Positions 1 to 7,683 of a stretch of 64,000 nt of DNA are shown piece after piece (positions within the stretch are counted from its first letter, which is position 1; the number at the start of each line of letters is the position of its first letter). Both the position numbers and the translations under genes were made by a program. The notes beneath the pieces were generated by a model. The model made no database searches. It was not told the origin of the DNA and saw only the letters and a program-made list of their open reading frames with translations. The stretch lies in assembly GCA_049472395.1 (NCBI GenBank), contig JBLIRR010000020.1:1-64000 (forward strand), written 5' to 3'. This DNA is from JBLIRR01 sp049472395 (GTDB taxonomy: Bacteria; SZUA-182; DTGQ01; JBLIRR01).

Positions 1-837
1 ACCTATTCCCGGGGAGACTACCTGAATCACGAAACCACAGCGATGATTACCCTTGCCTTGATAAAAGCGGGCTGGCGGCATCCCCAAAGTATCGATATGG
101 CCATTAATTATATCGTCAAGGCAAAGCAGGCATATGGGCTGTGGGGGCAGACGCAGGCGACCGTCCTCTCCCTGAGGGTACTCATGATGGCGATGGGAAG
201 CGGAACCGAGGAGATGGATGGAGAGCTCCTTATTACTGTAAATGGACAGACCCTGGATAAAAACGACCTGCCTATATTAAAAATCACCCCCATAGACACG
301 AGCATCCTCAGGCTGATCGAACTTAAGCCTTACACAGTGGAGGGGGAGAATACTGTTACTATCAATCTCACAGGGGAAGGCAACCTGCTCTATCAAGTCG
401 TTGGCATCTATTTCCTGCCGTGGGATGAGGTGGAAATTCCCGCATCACCACCCCTTACCATCGATCTTAACTATGATCGGACGACGCTTACCGTTGATGA
501 TACCATTTTATGCACGGTAACAGTAACCAATAACATACCTGATAGTGTAACCCAAATAGGCATGATTGATCTGGGGATTCCTCCAGGCTTCCGCATATTT
601 TGGGATGATTTCGAGGAGGCTATTGGCGATGGCCTCATCTTCAAATATGAATTTACCAATCGACAACTCAGCCTTTACCTCCATCCTCTGCCCTATAATA
701 CACCCTTAAGCATTACCTACCGGCTCCAGGCTAAATATCCTCTGCGGATCTCCACACCAAAATCTGTTACCTATGACTACTACAATCCGGGTCTCAAAGA
801 TGAAACCATACCAGTGACGTTGACGGTAACCAATTAA
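1..837 (+). CDS. alpha-2-macroglobulin family protein, C-terminal part
   Basis: The reading frame is open from the first base, so the true start lies outside the window. The first residues (about 1-70) look like the end of the thioester-containing helical domain of bacterial alpha-2-macroglobulins: a HETTAM stretch, then K-x-x-x-GLWGQTQAT followed by an LS-LRVL helix, the usual alpha-hairpin repeat. The last ~100 residues form a beta-rich domain ending in TYDYYNPG, as in the receptor-binding domain of this family. The thioester itself is not in the visible part. Members are large periplasmic or surface protease traps, often lipoproteins. The gene is followed by about 530 bp without an obvious gene. 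Family assignment is fairly firm; the role is inferred from the family. Confidence 0.75.
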   Translation, partial: TYSRGDYLNHETTAMITLALIKAGWRHPQSIDMAINYIVKAKQAYGLWGQTQATVLSLRVLMMAMGSGTEEMDGELLITVNGQTLDKNDLPILKITPIDTSILRLIELKPYTVEGENTVTINLTGEGNLLYQVVGIYFLPWDEVEIPASPPLTIDLNYDRTTLTVDDTILCTVTVTNNIPDSVTQIGMIDLGIPPGFRIFWDDFEEAIGDGLIFKYEFTNRQLSLYLHPLPYNTPLSITYRLQAKYPLRISTPKSVTYDYYNPGLKDETIPVTLTVTN

Positions 838-1252
838 TCCCCCTCTTTTTTTAATTGATAAATGTAAAATCTATAATATCAAATTGATGAAAACAGGTGG
901 ATTACTGGCAACCAAAGAGATTGCGCAGATCACGAGCCGTGCCGCTGTAAATCTCATGTGGGGTTGTTATGATCCCTCTTGTCCTTTTGATGAAGATCAG
1001 ATTTTTTTAAGATGCGTCTCACAGTATTGCGATGTATTTCTAATCTATAAAAAGAATCAATAGGGTCACTTATTAAATATGCAATAATTTGAGTAAGTAA
1101 AATAAATAAGCTCTTTCTATTGCTCTTTTATTTTTGAACATAGAAAAATATCAAAGAAAAGTGGAATCAAGACCTTTTTTTATTAAGAATAAAAAAATAA
1201 TATATTTAAAATATAATTTAATAATATTAAATTGAGAAGCGGTATTTTCGAA

Positions 1253-1280
1253 GGGTCACATCTTAAATATTAAATATTAT
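1253..1280 (-). repeat. dispersed repeat end (AGATGTGACCC family)
   Basis: The reverse complement reads ...ATTTAATATTTAAGATGTGACCC. The same sequence ends the repeats at 25029-25075 and 25089-25349, with a diverged copy at the end of 23508-23769. It is probably the terminus of a mobile or miniature element. It abuts the ISAs1 remnant, but I cannot show the two belong together. Confidence 0.55.
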
Positions 1281-1281
1281 A

Positions 1282-1310
1282 GGGTAATTGGGGACTGTCC
1301 CCAATTACCC
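1282..1310. repeat. perfect 14-bp inverted repeat around one base
   Basis: GGGTAATTGGGGAC, a single T, then the exact reverse complement. The core GGGGACTGTCCCC resembles REP-like palindromes found near REP-associated (Y1) transposases. A related palindrome (CAGGGGCTGACCCCT) lies at about 25000. A role as terminator is unlikely because no T-tract follows. Confidence 0.6.
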
Positions 1311-1370
1311 CTTCATAGAGAATTACTCCAATTACCGGCTTCCTTGTACCATCATGCAAAAGAGCGCATT

Positions 1371-1989
1371 TCACATAGGCGCTGCGGAGTGCCTCCTGAT
1401 CAGCCTTAAAATGTGTCGGGTCTCAATACGCCCGTGATCGGGAGCATCGACGGTGGTGAAATCTGGCTTCCGGTCAATGTTTTCAAAGCAGAACGCAATG
1501 TCTTCCATGAGCTGTTTCTGATTTCTTTTGGCGGTAAAATGGTAGTGGGCATTTCTTTGTGCCACCAGGTAAGTAGCGAGTTCTCGTTGAGTTAACAGGG
1601 CATCGGCAGAGATGGTTTTGCCACTGATGTCGATGCTGTCGAGTAACGGAATGGCGATTTTGATTTCGTTGGTTTGTTTTTCTTTGTCTGATCCTTTCAC
1701 TGGGAGGGTACCAACTTTTTTTGGGTGTAACACTGGCTGCCCTGATGACCAATAGCACTCATAATGTGAGTTTGTTTTCCGGCATCATCAATGGCATTGC
1801 ACATTGTTTTCCCGTCAATGGCAAGGCTCTCATTGAGTGCTCCGTAATGAGCATTCCGCATAGAATAGCCCCTGCTGCGATTCCTAACACCATATGAATG
1901 CGGTACCGTTTCCCTTGGTCTCGCCGGGGATCTTTAATGCCTCGGAAAAACTCTGGCAAAGAGCGAATGTGTTCGGCAGTCAATTTCAT
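1371..1989 (-). pseudogene. decayed ISAs1-family transposase
   Basis: The N-terminal frame (1759-1989) reads LPEFFRGIKDPRRDQGKRY, typical of ISAs1/H-repeat transposases. The frame then shifts. The continuing frame carries the catalytic segments LAIDGKTM, ISADALLTQ and HGRIETR, which match the DDE-type DGKT, ADALHTQ and HGRIETR motifs. About 60 residues normally found between ILCGM and the DGKT motif are missing, and the C-terminal third after HGRIETR is gone. An internal deletion, a frameshift and a 3' truncation together make it non-functional. It lies between repeat ends and a secreted-protein gene and marks an old insertion. Family assignment is confident. Confidence 0.85.
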
Positions 1990-2075
1990 TTCACCCTACA
2001 CCAAAAATAGAGAGTATTTATAAATTCCTTTTTATGAGTTAAGATGAAAATAAATCCCTCCACACTTTGGAGTAA

Positions 2076-2948
2076 TTAATAGGGGAAGAATATTCCCGAA
2101 GTAACAGCAGGAGAAGCAGTTACTGGTTGTAGTATCGTGGTCGGTTGCACTGTAGTTAAAGGAGAAATAGCAAGGGTTGATAGTGTCGGAGGTGTTATCG
2201 TAGGAAGTAATCCTGTTAATAAACCTAATCCTGTAGTTAATAAATTTGAGGTTAATAATAAATTTGAGCTTAAAATAGGCAATGTTGAAATAGGGAGTAA
2301 TGTTGTTGGTGAGGTAATAGAGGGTGATCCTAGTGAAAGCTCAAATACACCGAAATCTACTTTTGTAAAAAAAGCATCATGTATCACATATTGACCATTC
2401 AAGGAATCAGGATCTGTATAGGTACAATCTAATTCCAATATATAATTTATTAAATTGGAGAAATCAAAATAGGTTCCGCTCAGAATATAGGTAGCTGTTT
2501 CAGGATTTAATATACCTGAGACCTCTACAGGACCTGAGATAAATTTATTTAAAATCATGTTACATGTCCCTGAAATTTCACCGCTGACTGGATTTTCAAC
2601 TAAATCAATATTCATCAAGCCTGCTTGAGATTTTAATATACTAATCCAATAGCCCTCAAAAAATCCTGCTTGTTCTGCTGTGACAGTAGTTATAGTAGCA
2701 GGTCCAGGAATCGGATAACTCAATGACGGTATTAAACTGTTACCAATAGCAGGTAAATTGTATAAAGTTAAAATATCACTAAGAATAGAGGTACCATATA
2801 ATCCACCTACAGGTGGTTGACTATAAAAATACCCAAATATATTATAGTATGCATTAGTGCGAGTGGCATTCCCTATTAATATTATGAACAAGCTAAGAAT
2901 TATAAGCGTTACGAAAGAAGACTTTATTTTTATGTGAGACATTTTCAT
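2076..2948 (-). CDS. secreted hypothetical protein with low-complexity Leu/Thr/Pro tail
   Basis: A GGGGGAG ribosome-binding site precedes the start. The first ~33 residues are a signal peptide (hydrophobic TLIILSLFIILIG core, cleavage near TNA). The mature N-terminus begins YYNIFGYFYSQPPVGG. A middle region of about 60-200 looks folded and contains GFFEGYWISIL. The last ~80 residues are a low-complexity run rich in Leu, Thr, Pro and Ser. This style recurs in the short secreted proteins at 50261-50683 and 52593-52943, and a GFF-E motif also appears in the protein starting at 63671. I do not recognise a family, and the function is unknown. It is probably exported to the periplasm or outside. 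Confidence 0.7.
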   Translation of the reverse strand: MKMSHIKIKSSFVTLIILSLFIILIGNATRTNAYYNIFGYFYSQPPVGGLYGTSILSDILTLYNLPAIGNSLIPSLSYPIPGPATITTVTAEQAGFFEGYWISILKSQAGLMNIDLVENPVSGEISGTCNMILNKFISGPVEVSGILNPETATYILSGTYFDFSNLINYILELDCTYTDPDSLNGQYVIHDAFFTKVDFGVFELSLGSPSITSPTTLLPISTLPILSSNLLLTSNLLTTGLGLLTGLLPTITPPTLSTLAISPLTTVQPTTILQPVTASPAVTSGIFFPY

Positions 2949-3429
2949 TTTATACTCCCCCTCTTTTTTAGAATTATCTTATAATTAAGATTATTAACTC
3001 TTGTATTTGTTTTTCTATCTATTGAGCAAAGATTTTTCTGTCTAGAAAGCAAAGAGGATGCCAACCGATGCACCAGGAAAAAAATAAATTACTTACTCTC
3101 CTTTTATTAATGATTTTTTATGGTCATTTAAGGATAAATATAATAAGGATAAATATAAATTAAAGTAATATAAAAGTAGAAATATAACTGATAAACAAAA
3201 TTAATCTTAATAGATATTATGAAAAATGACTTAAAATTTCATAAAGGAGGAAATTTTTCCGACATGTTTTTAGTGATTTTTATCGCATTGTGAGTGATCA
3301 CGCTCGATGCTGGATAAAAAATAAAAGAAGTTTTTGGGTTATAAAGTACGCCTAGTGTCCGGACGCTTAATTAGATAGAAGGTCTAACTCTACCCCCGCA
3401 CCCCCATTTAAATTATCAAATTAAATTAC
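2949..3429. other. intergenic region, no gene seen
   Basis: AT-rich. It contains two tandem AGGATAAATATAA copies near 3135-3160 and an 8-bp palindrome GTCCGGAC near 3357. I see no open frame with a plausible start and ribosome-binding site. The promoter of the leftward gene at 2076-2948 should lie at its left edge. Confidence 0.5.
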
Positions 3430-4085
3430 TCAAATCATCAAATTATCGACGGCGCTGCCCAATTTTTTTATACCTATAATCCCTGCCATGCCAAAAATCA
3501 ACAGCATTACTGTTGCTGGCTCAGGTACAGGGGCAGCCCCAACATCGCCAGGACGAACAGCCCAGGCATAGCGCATGACGTCGCTCGTGATGAGCTCGGC
3601 GGCTTCGTAACCAACGTTGAAATAGAAGCCCCAGGCCACGCGCAAGGTAGACCGGATACACCTTCCGTGCCCGACCACTAGAAGGCGGGCTGTATATTAC
3701 TAAAAAAACCAGCATTGCTAAATTCTTCTGGAAAATTTCCTAGCCCATCAGGCTACTCTGCATAATAAAGATGGCCCATCTCACTGGTCTGAAAAAATCC
3801 CAATAGTGGATCTTCGCTGGCCGATGGAAGCCGCCAGTCATCGAAACCGCCATAGACCAAAGTATCAGCCCAGGTCATGGCATCATTCCAGGATAATTTA
3901 CCATCAGTATCATAACCGTAAAGGTCATTATCATATCCTGAAGTTTCGACATAGTTGGCATTCTCAAGCCAAGTTATGTTAAGGACACTATCGTAGATTA
4001 ATCCACCGCCACGATCATATAATATTGCTTCAGCCAAACTGCTAAAGCCGAATATAATAACAAAAATCATAACTATTTTTTTCAT
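3430..4085 (-). pseudogene. broken PEP-CTERM protein with DUF1566 (Lcl) domain
   Basis: Starts well: an AAGGAG site, a signal peptide (MKKIVMIFVIIFGFSSLAEA), then a DUF1566-type sequence (DRGGGLIYDSVLNITWLENA, WNDAMTWADTL, GGFDDWRLP, SEMGHLYY). It is interrupted by a TAG after HLYYAE (stop about 3753), then by a second TAG just before WSGTE, and finally by a frameshift. The correct frame resumes as VAWGFYFNVGY, YAWAVRPGDV and the sorting tail VPEPATVMLLIFGMAGIIG-KK. This tail is a PEP-CTERM signal recognised by exosortase, so the ancestor was processed at the inner membrane and exported. Genes elsewhere in the window use TAG as a normal stop, so recoding is unlikely. Confidence 0.85.
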
Positions 4086-4531
4086 CCCTCTACTCCTTCT
4101 TTTGTTAAGTTGAAAACTAAGTGATAAGCGCTACATATCGCAGGAAGTTCAAATATTCACATTTTTCTCTTTGATAATAAATTTGATCTTGATTTGAATA
4201 TGGATTGTGATTACTCTTGATAAATGCTTGATTATTTGTTACTCTATTGATTAATGAAAGATGGTCAGGAGGATAAGCCAGGCGTCTGCTGAGCCGAATA
4301 TGGGAGCCTTTGCCTAGTACCCGGGACGGGGAGCCGCGGAGGCTTTGCAGAGGAGGGTAGGGAAGCGCATTCAGCGACGGAGAAAGGGTATTCATGGTGT
4401 GGATAATTGGAGAATAAGAAAAGTATCGAATATTAAAAGTGAAAGAATTTGTTCCGAAAATAGATCATAGTTATGATAAATCACATTATTTTCATGTTTC
4501 GTGGTGGCTCGAAGAGGCATGAGGGTTTAGA
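4086..4531. other. intergenic leader of the NACHT-FGE array
   Basis: This region separates the broken PEP-CTERM gene from the first NACHT-FGE gene. Its notable content is a degenerate copy of the cassette hairpin (4281-4350). The remainder is AT-rich and should hold the promoter of the array. A GAGGG lies 8-9 bases before the ATG at 4532. Confidence 0.5.
4281..4350 (+). repeat. degenerate fourth copy of the post-VR hairpin element
   Basis: Shares the order of blocks seen after each variable region: CAGGCGT, GAGCCGA-(G)AT, (A)GCCT, GGGACG-GGAGCCGC and GGAGGCTTT, followed by GAAGCGCAT. The stem is eroded to about 5 bp (AGCCT/AGGCT). No variable region lies upstream, so it looks like the scar of a lost or replaced cassette. 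Confidence 0.6.
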
Positions 4532-6898
4532 ATGAAAAGAAATGCCAGAGAAAAAAATAAAAAGGGGAAGTTTTCATCCAATGCTCAGAATATTCAAGGT
4601 GTAGTCCAGGCCGAGAGGATTGATAAGATAGAGCAGCATTTTTACGGGACCGGAAGATCAGCAGCGGGAGAGCTGAGGGATGAGGAGCTAGAGAGTAAAT
4701 GCCCGAAAATTCCTTTAGAAATCCCTTCGCTTTACCGGAAATGGCTCACGGATTGTTGCCGGTATATGGACATTGACAATCTTCGTGATAAAGGAAGGGT
4801 AATCCAGGTTAATCTTCCTGAAATTTTTGTGCCCCTGTATACACATTCTCCTTTGGAAAAAAAGAAGGGCAGGGGCGGCAGTGATGACCTAAGAGAGCAG
4901 GAAAAAGCTGTTGAGATAGAAGAGTTGCTTGCCGACTCCGGGTATCTGCTTATAGAAGGCGAAGCCGGATCAGGTAAAACGACTTTGATGAAGCATATCG
5001 CGTACATGATGCTCAATCAACAAAGCTGGAAGGGGTTGGATGAATGGCTGCCGGTGTTAATTTTTCTCAAAGACATTAAACATAGGGTGGATGGGGAGGC
5101 CTCTGTTTCTGATTTTATAGGAAATCATTTATCACCCGAATGTGTTGAAAGGTATTGTCAAGCAGGAAAAACGATAGTTCTCCTGGATGGTCTTGATGAA
5201 ATCGGCTCTGAACTGCGGGATAAAATCGTTACTCTATTTTCTGAATTACAGTATAAATACGGACAATGCAAAATCATTCTTTCCGGAAGACCGCATGGCA
5301 TATCCGGGAAAGTGGTGGAGCGGTTCGGAAATCGGCACATCAAAATACTCCCTCTCACTATGGGGCAGGTGGAGGAGTTTATTATGAAGTGGTTCAGAAA
5401 TGTGTTTGATGCCGAATCTCAGATTGGTGAAAGAACAGCCCTTGATATGATCGGTGAGATCAAATCTCATCCGAGCATTGACCGCCTGATCGATAATCCG
5501 CTGCTTTTATCGGCTATTTGCATTTTGTATCATGACGGGAAGGCGTTGCCGGGGCAGCGGGCGGAGCTGTATAAGAAATTTACGACAAATTTGTTATACC
5601 GTCGTTTTTCCGATCCTGAAAATATCCGGTATTTTCTCATGGCCCTGGCGCTTGAAATGCACACAAAGCGTGCCAGAGGCATTGATCGCAAGGATGCTGT
5701 CAGGCTGTTGGGCAGCGTATATCCAAGGCAGGAGAATGAGCGTGAAAGGGAGTATAAGCAGCGTCTCAGCAGCGTATTTGACGACATTGAGCCGCGTTCA
5801 GGTTTGCTGAAAAGAGAAGGAGGGGAGTATAATTTTCGCCATTTAACATTTCAGGAATTTTTTACCGCCATCGGGTTGGTGGATAAAGAGACGGATTATT
5901 CCAAGGCGATTCGGGATTACTGGAGTGATGAGTGGTACCGGGAAGTCATAGAGCTCTATATTGGATATTTGAGTATTGAGAACCGATCATGGGCGAACCG
6001 CATTATCAGGGAAATCTTAGAAGAAGATGAAAAAAAGCCCTTTTATCGATGGAGACTCGCCGGCTGGTCGCTTCTTGATATTCACCCCAATACCAGAGAG
6101 CCCGAGGTCGTCGAATGGGCAAAGAAACGAATGATTTCCCTGTTCGATACCGATGTGGAGCCGAAAGCAAGAGCAGACGCCGGAGAAATACTAGGCTGGC
6201 TCGGTGATCCGAGAAATCTGGAAGAGTTTATATCAGTGAATGGTGGGAGCTATTCCTTGTCGATGGGTACTGTCACCATTGCTCCTTTCATGATCTCTCA
6301 GTATCCGGTTACCAACCGCTGGTATGCAAGGTTTGTCAAAAATGAGGGGTATGAAAATCCGGACTACTGGAGTGAGGAAGGAAGAAAGTGGCTGGCAGAA
6401 ACAGGGATGAAGGCACCGGAATTTTGGCATGACCGGCGATGGAACTGTCCGAATGCGCCGGTAGTAGGTGTATCCTGGTATGAAGCGGAGGCCTTTTGCC
6501 GGTGGCTCGGCATAACAGAAAAAGAGGGTGATGTATATCGCTTGCCCACAGAACAGGAGTGGGAAGCAGCGGCAGCGGGTGCTGAGAAAAGGGAATATGC
6601 CTGGGGTCACAAATTCGACAAGAATAAATGCAACAGCTTTGAGGCGGGAATAGGGAGAACCTCTGCTGTCGGGATTTTCAAGTGGGGGGAAACCCCTGAA
6701 GGGATTTCTGATTTAAGTGGTAATGTCTGGGAGTGGACTTCCACTATTATTGGCTCGGACCGGGTTCTCCGTGGCGGTTCTTGGGACCTCATTGCCGATG
6801 GTTGCCGGGCGGCTTTTCGCTACTGGAGCGGCCCGTCTGACCGGGTCCGGAGCTTTGGTTTCCGGCTTTGCGTGCTTCCAGGCCATTCGAGTAAGTAA
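4532..6898 (+). CDS. NACHT NTPase with C-terminal FGE-type variable domain (cassette 1)
   Basis: Predicted cytosolic STAND/NACHT ATPase with a diversifiable ligand-binding end. Order: N-terminal module (about residues 12-50, GKFSSNAQNIQGVVQAE); NACHT domain with Walker A GEAGSGKT (about 143-150), Walker B LLDGLDEI (about 217-224), NPLLL and the winged-helix motif HLTFQEFF; a helical HEAT-like stretch (ARADAGEILGWLGDPRN); then an FGE-sulfatase/C-type-lectin-fold domain from about 570 to the end (PVTNRWYARF, VVGVSWYEAEAFCRWLG, LPTEQEWEAAA, LSGNVWEW). The last 45 residues are the DGR variable region, from RVLRGGSW to GFRLCVLPGH. No separate effector domain is visible N-terminal to the NACHT. Diversified receptors of this kind are proposed conflict or immune proteins; that role here is inference. 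Confidence 0.88.
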   Translation: MKRNAREKNKKGKFSSNAQNIQGVVQAERIDKIEQHFYGTGRSAAGELRDEELESKCPKIPLEIPSLYRKWLTDCCRYMDIDNLRDKGRVIQVNLPEIFVPLYTHSPLEKKKGRGGSDDLREQEKAVEIEELLADSGYLLIEGEAGSGKTTLMKHIAYMMLNQQSWKGLDEWLPVLIFLKDIKHRVDGEASVSDFIGNHLSPECVERYCQAGKTIVLLDGLDEIGSELRDKIVTLFSELQYKYGQCKIILSGRPHGISGKVVERFGNRHIKILPLTMGQVEEFIMKWFRNVFDAESQIGERTALDMIGEIKSHPSIDRLIDNPLLLSAICILYHDGKALPGQRAELYKKFTTNLLYRRFSDPENIRYFLMALALEMHTKRARGIDRKDAVRLLGSVYPRQENEREREYKQRLSSVFDDIEPRSGLLKREGGEYNFRHLTFQEFFTAIGLVDKETDYSKAIRDYWSDEWYREVIELYIGYLSIENRSWANRIIREILEEDEKKPFYRWRLAGWSLLDIHPNTREPEVVEWAKKRMISLFDTDVEPKARADAGEILGWLGDPRNLEEFISVNGGSYSLSMGTVTIAPFMISQYPVTNRWYARFVKNEGYENPDYWSEEGRKWLAETGMKAPEFWHDRRWNCPNAPVVGVSWYEAEAFCRWLGITEKEGDVYRLPTEQEWEAAAAGAEKREYAWGHKFDKNKCNSFEAGIGRTSAVGIFKWGETPEGISDLSGNVWEWTSTIIGSDRVLRGGSWDLIADGCRAAFRYWSGPSDRVRSFGFRLCVLPGHSSK
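4565..4681 (+). repeat. conserved 5' cassette end (N-terminal module), copy 1
   Basis: A 117-bp segment that matches 11059-11175 with only five differences by hand count (about 96% identity), whereas the sequences downstream are unrelated. It encodes the GKF-x-NAQNIQGVVQAERIDKI module. Such local identity points to recent duplication or gene conversion. Confidence 0.85.
6761..6882 (+). other. DGR variable region VR1
   Basis: A 122-bp 3' segment of the cassette 1 gene. Its first 24 bases (to TTCTTGG) and last ~28 bases are identical or almost identical to VR2 and VR3. The core at 6785-6854 varies. Differences fall on first and second codon positions, as expected when template AAC/AAT-type codons are mutagenised at adenines. 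No template repeat was found in this window. Confidence 0.85.
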
Positions 6899-6937
6899 GG
6901 CAGGTTGGGAGAGCAGGCGTTTAGTGAGCCGAGCATC

Positions 6938-6981
6938 GAAGCCTCTGGGCGGCGACGAGGGACGAGGAGCCGCAGAGGCTT
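6938..6981 (+). repeat. conserved hairpin 55 bp after VR1
   Basis: Stem AAGCCTCTG (6939-6947) with CAGAGGCTT (6973-6981); CGGC/GCCG extends it after a two-base bulge. The loop region is GACGAGGGACGAGGA. No T-run follows, so it is a poor terminator. Position and conservation match the DNA hairpin/cruciform that follows target VRs in phage BPP-1, where it is needed for retrohoming. Confidence 0.75.
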
Positions 6982-7002
6982 AAAAGGCATAAAACAATGT
7001 GT

Positions 7003-7030
7003 CATTCATGACGCCCCGGCGTTATGAATG
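7003..7030. repeat. 13-bp inverted repeat between cassettes 1 and 2
   Basis: CATTCATGACGCC, loop CC, GGCGTTATGAATG, with one G-T pair. It ends 25 bases before the start of the next gene. It has no T-tract. It could fold in DNA as a cruciform or in RNA as a leader hairpin. Confidence 0.55.
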
Positions 7031-7055
7031 TTCGCCTAAAATAAGGAGGTCACTC

Positions 7056-7682
7056 ATGAGAGAAATAGATAAAAAGGACTCTTCGGGAAAGTTTACAATC
7101 AATGCGCACAATGTTCAGGGTGTGGTTCAGGCAGATCACATTCAAAACCTGACTCAAAAATTCACCGGCAACCAGAGCGGGGGTATTCGCGCGGAGCGTA
7201 TAGTCGCAGAAAACGTTGTTGACGGTGCTCAGTTAATCGGTGTGGATGCCCAGACGGCGGATGCCCTTATCCGGATTGCAAAAGAGATACAGAGTGGCGG
7301 AATTACGGCTGAAGAGATCCGTGCGAAAAATCTGGTGAGCGGTCTGCAATACATCTCCGACCCTGCCAACGCTACACCGGATGGGCTTCGAAAAGAGCTC
7401 AGTGTTCTTAGGGAAAAGTTCCGGGAAATCATCAAAGCAGGCGAAATTCCCGATGCTGTTGACGTGGAAGACGCCAAAGATGCCCTTGAAAAAGCCGAAA
7501 CCGAAGCAAAAGCCGAAAAACCCATAGGAAAGCGGATCGTCCGCAGACTGGGAGAGCTCACGGAGATTCTGACCAAAAGTGCTGAAACCATGAAAGCCGG
7601 CGGAAATCTGAAGGCGCAGATCATCAAGCTCGCACCCTATGCAGCCGCCATTTGGGTGGCAGCTCAAAACCTTTGGAGATGA
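7056..7682 (+). CDS. small adaptor-like protein with repeated IxAxNVVxG module (cassette 2)
   Basis: The ATG at 7056 is chosen because AAGGAGG lies just upstream; an in-frame ATG at 6999 lacks such a site. The product has about 208 residues. Residues 7-35 carry the module also found at the front of the cassette 1 and 3 proteins (SGKFTINAHNVQGVVQAD). Two further related repeats follow: GIRAERIVAENVVDGAQ and GITAEEIRAKNLVSGLQ. A charged, probably coiled region (AKDALEKAETEAKAEK) comes next, and a hydrophobic C-terminal helix (KLAPYAAAIWVAAQNLW) that could contact membrane or a partner. The stop almost touches the start of the NACHT gene at 7684, implying translational coupling. No enzyme motif is seen. 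A role as a recruiting or assembly partner of the NACHT protein is inferred. Confidence 0.75.
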   Translation: MREIDKKDSSGKFTINAHNVQGVVQADHIQNLTQKFTGNQSGGIRAERIVAENVVDGAQLIGVDAQTADALIRIAKEIQSGGITAEEIRAKNLVSGLQYISDPANATPDGLRKELSVLREKFREIIKAGEIPDAVDVEDAKDALEKAETEAKAEKPIGKRIVRRLGELTEILTKSAETMKAGGNLKAQIIKLAPYAAAIWVAAQNLWR

Positions 7683-7683
7683 C

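Larger units (their letters stand above)
838..1370. other. intergenic region, AT-rich, with repeat ends
   Basis: No convincing gene is visible. The stretch is strongly AT-rich. It ends with a copy of a dispersed repeat end (1253-1280, minus orientation) and a perfect palindrome (1282-1310), both next to the decayed ISAs1 transposase. Confidence 0.6.

Noticed and set aside
3430..4085. In-frame TAG codons in the PEP-CTERM gene as evidence for TAG recoding
   Set aside because: Other genes here end in TAG at expected positions (for example 14717, 42469, 49833), and this gene also has a frameshift, so it is a pseudogene.
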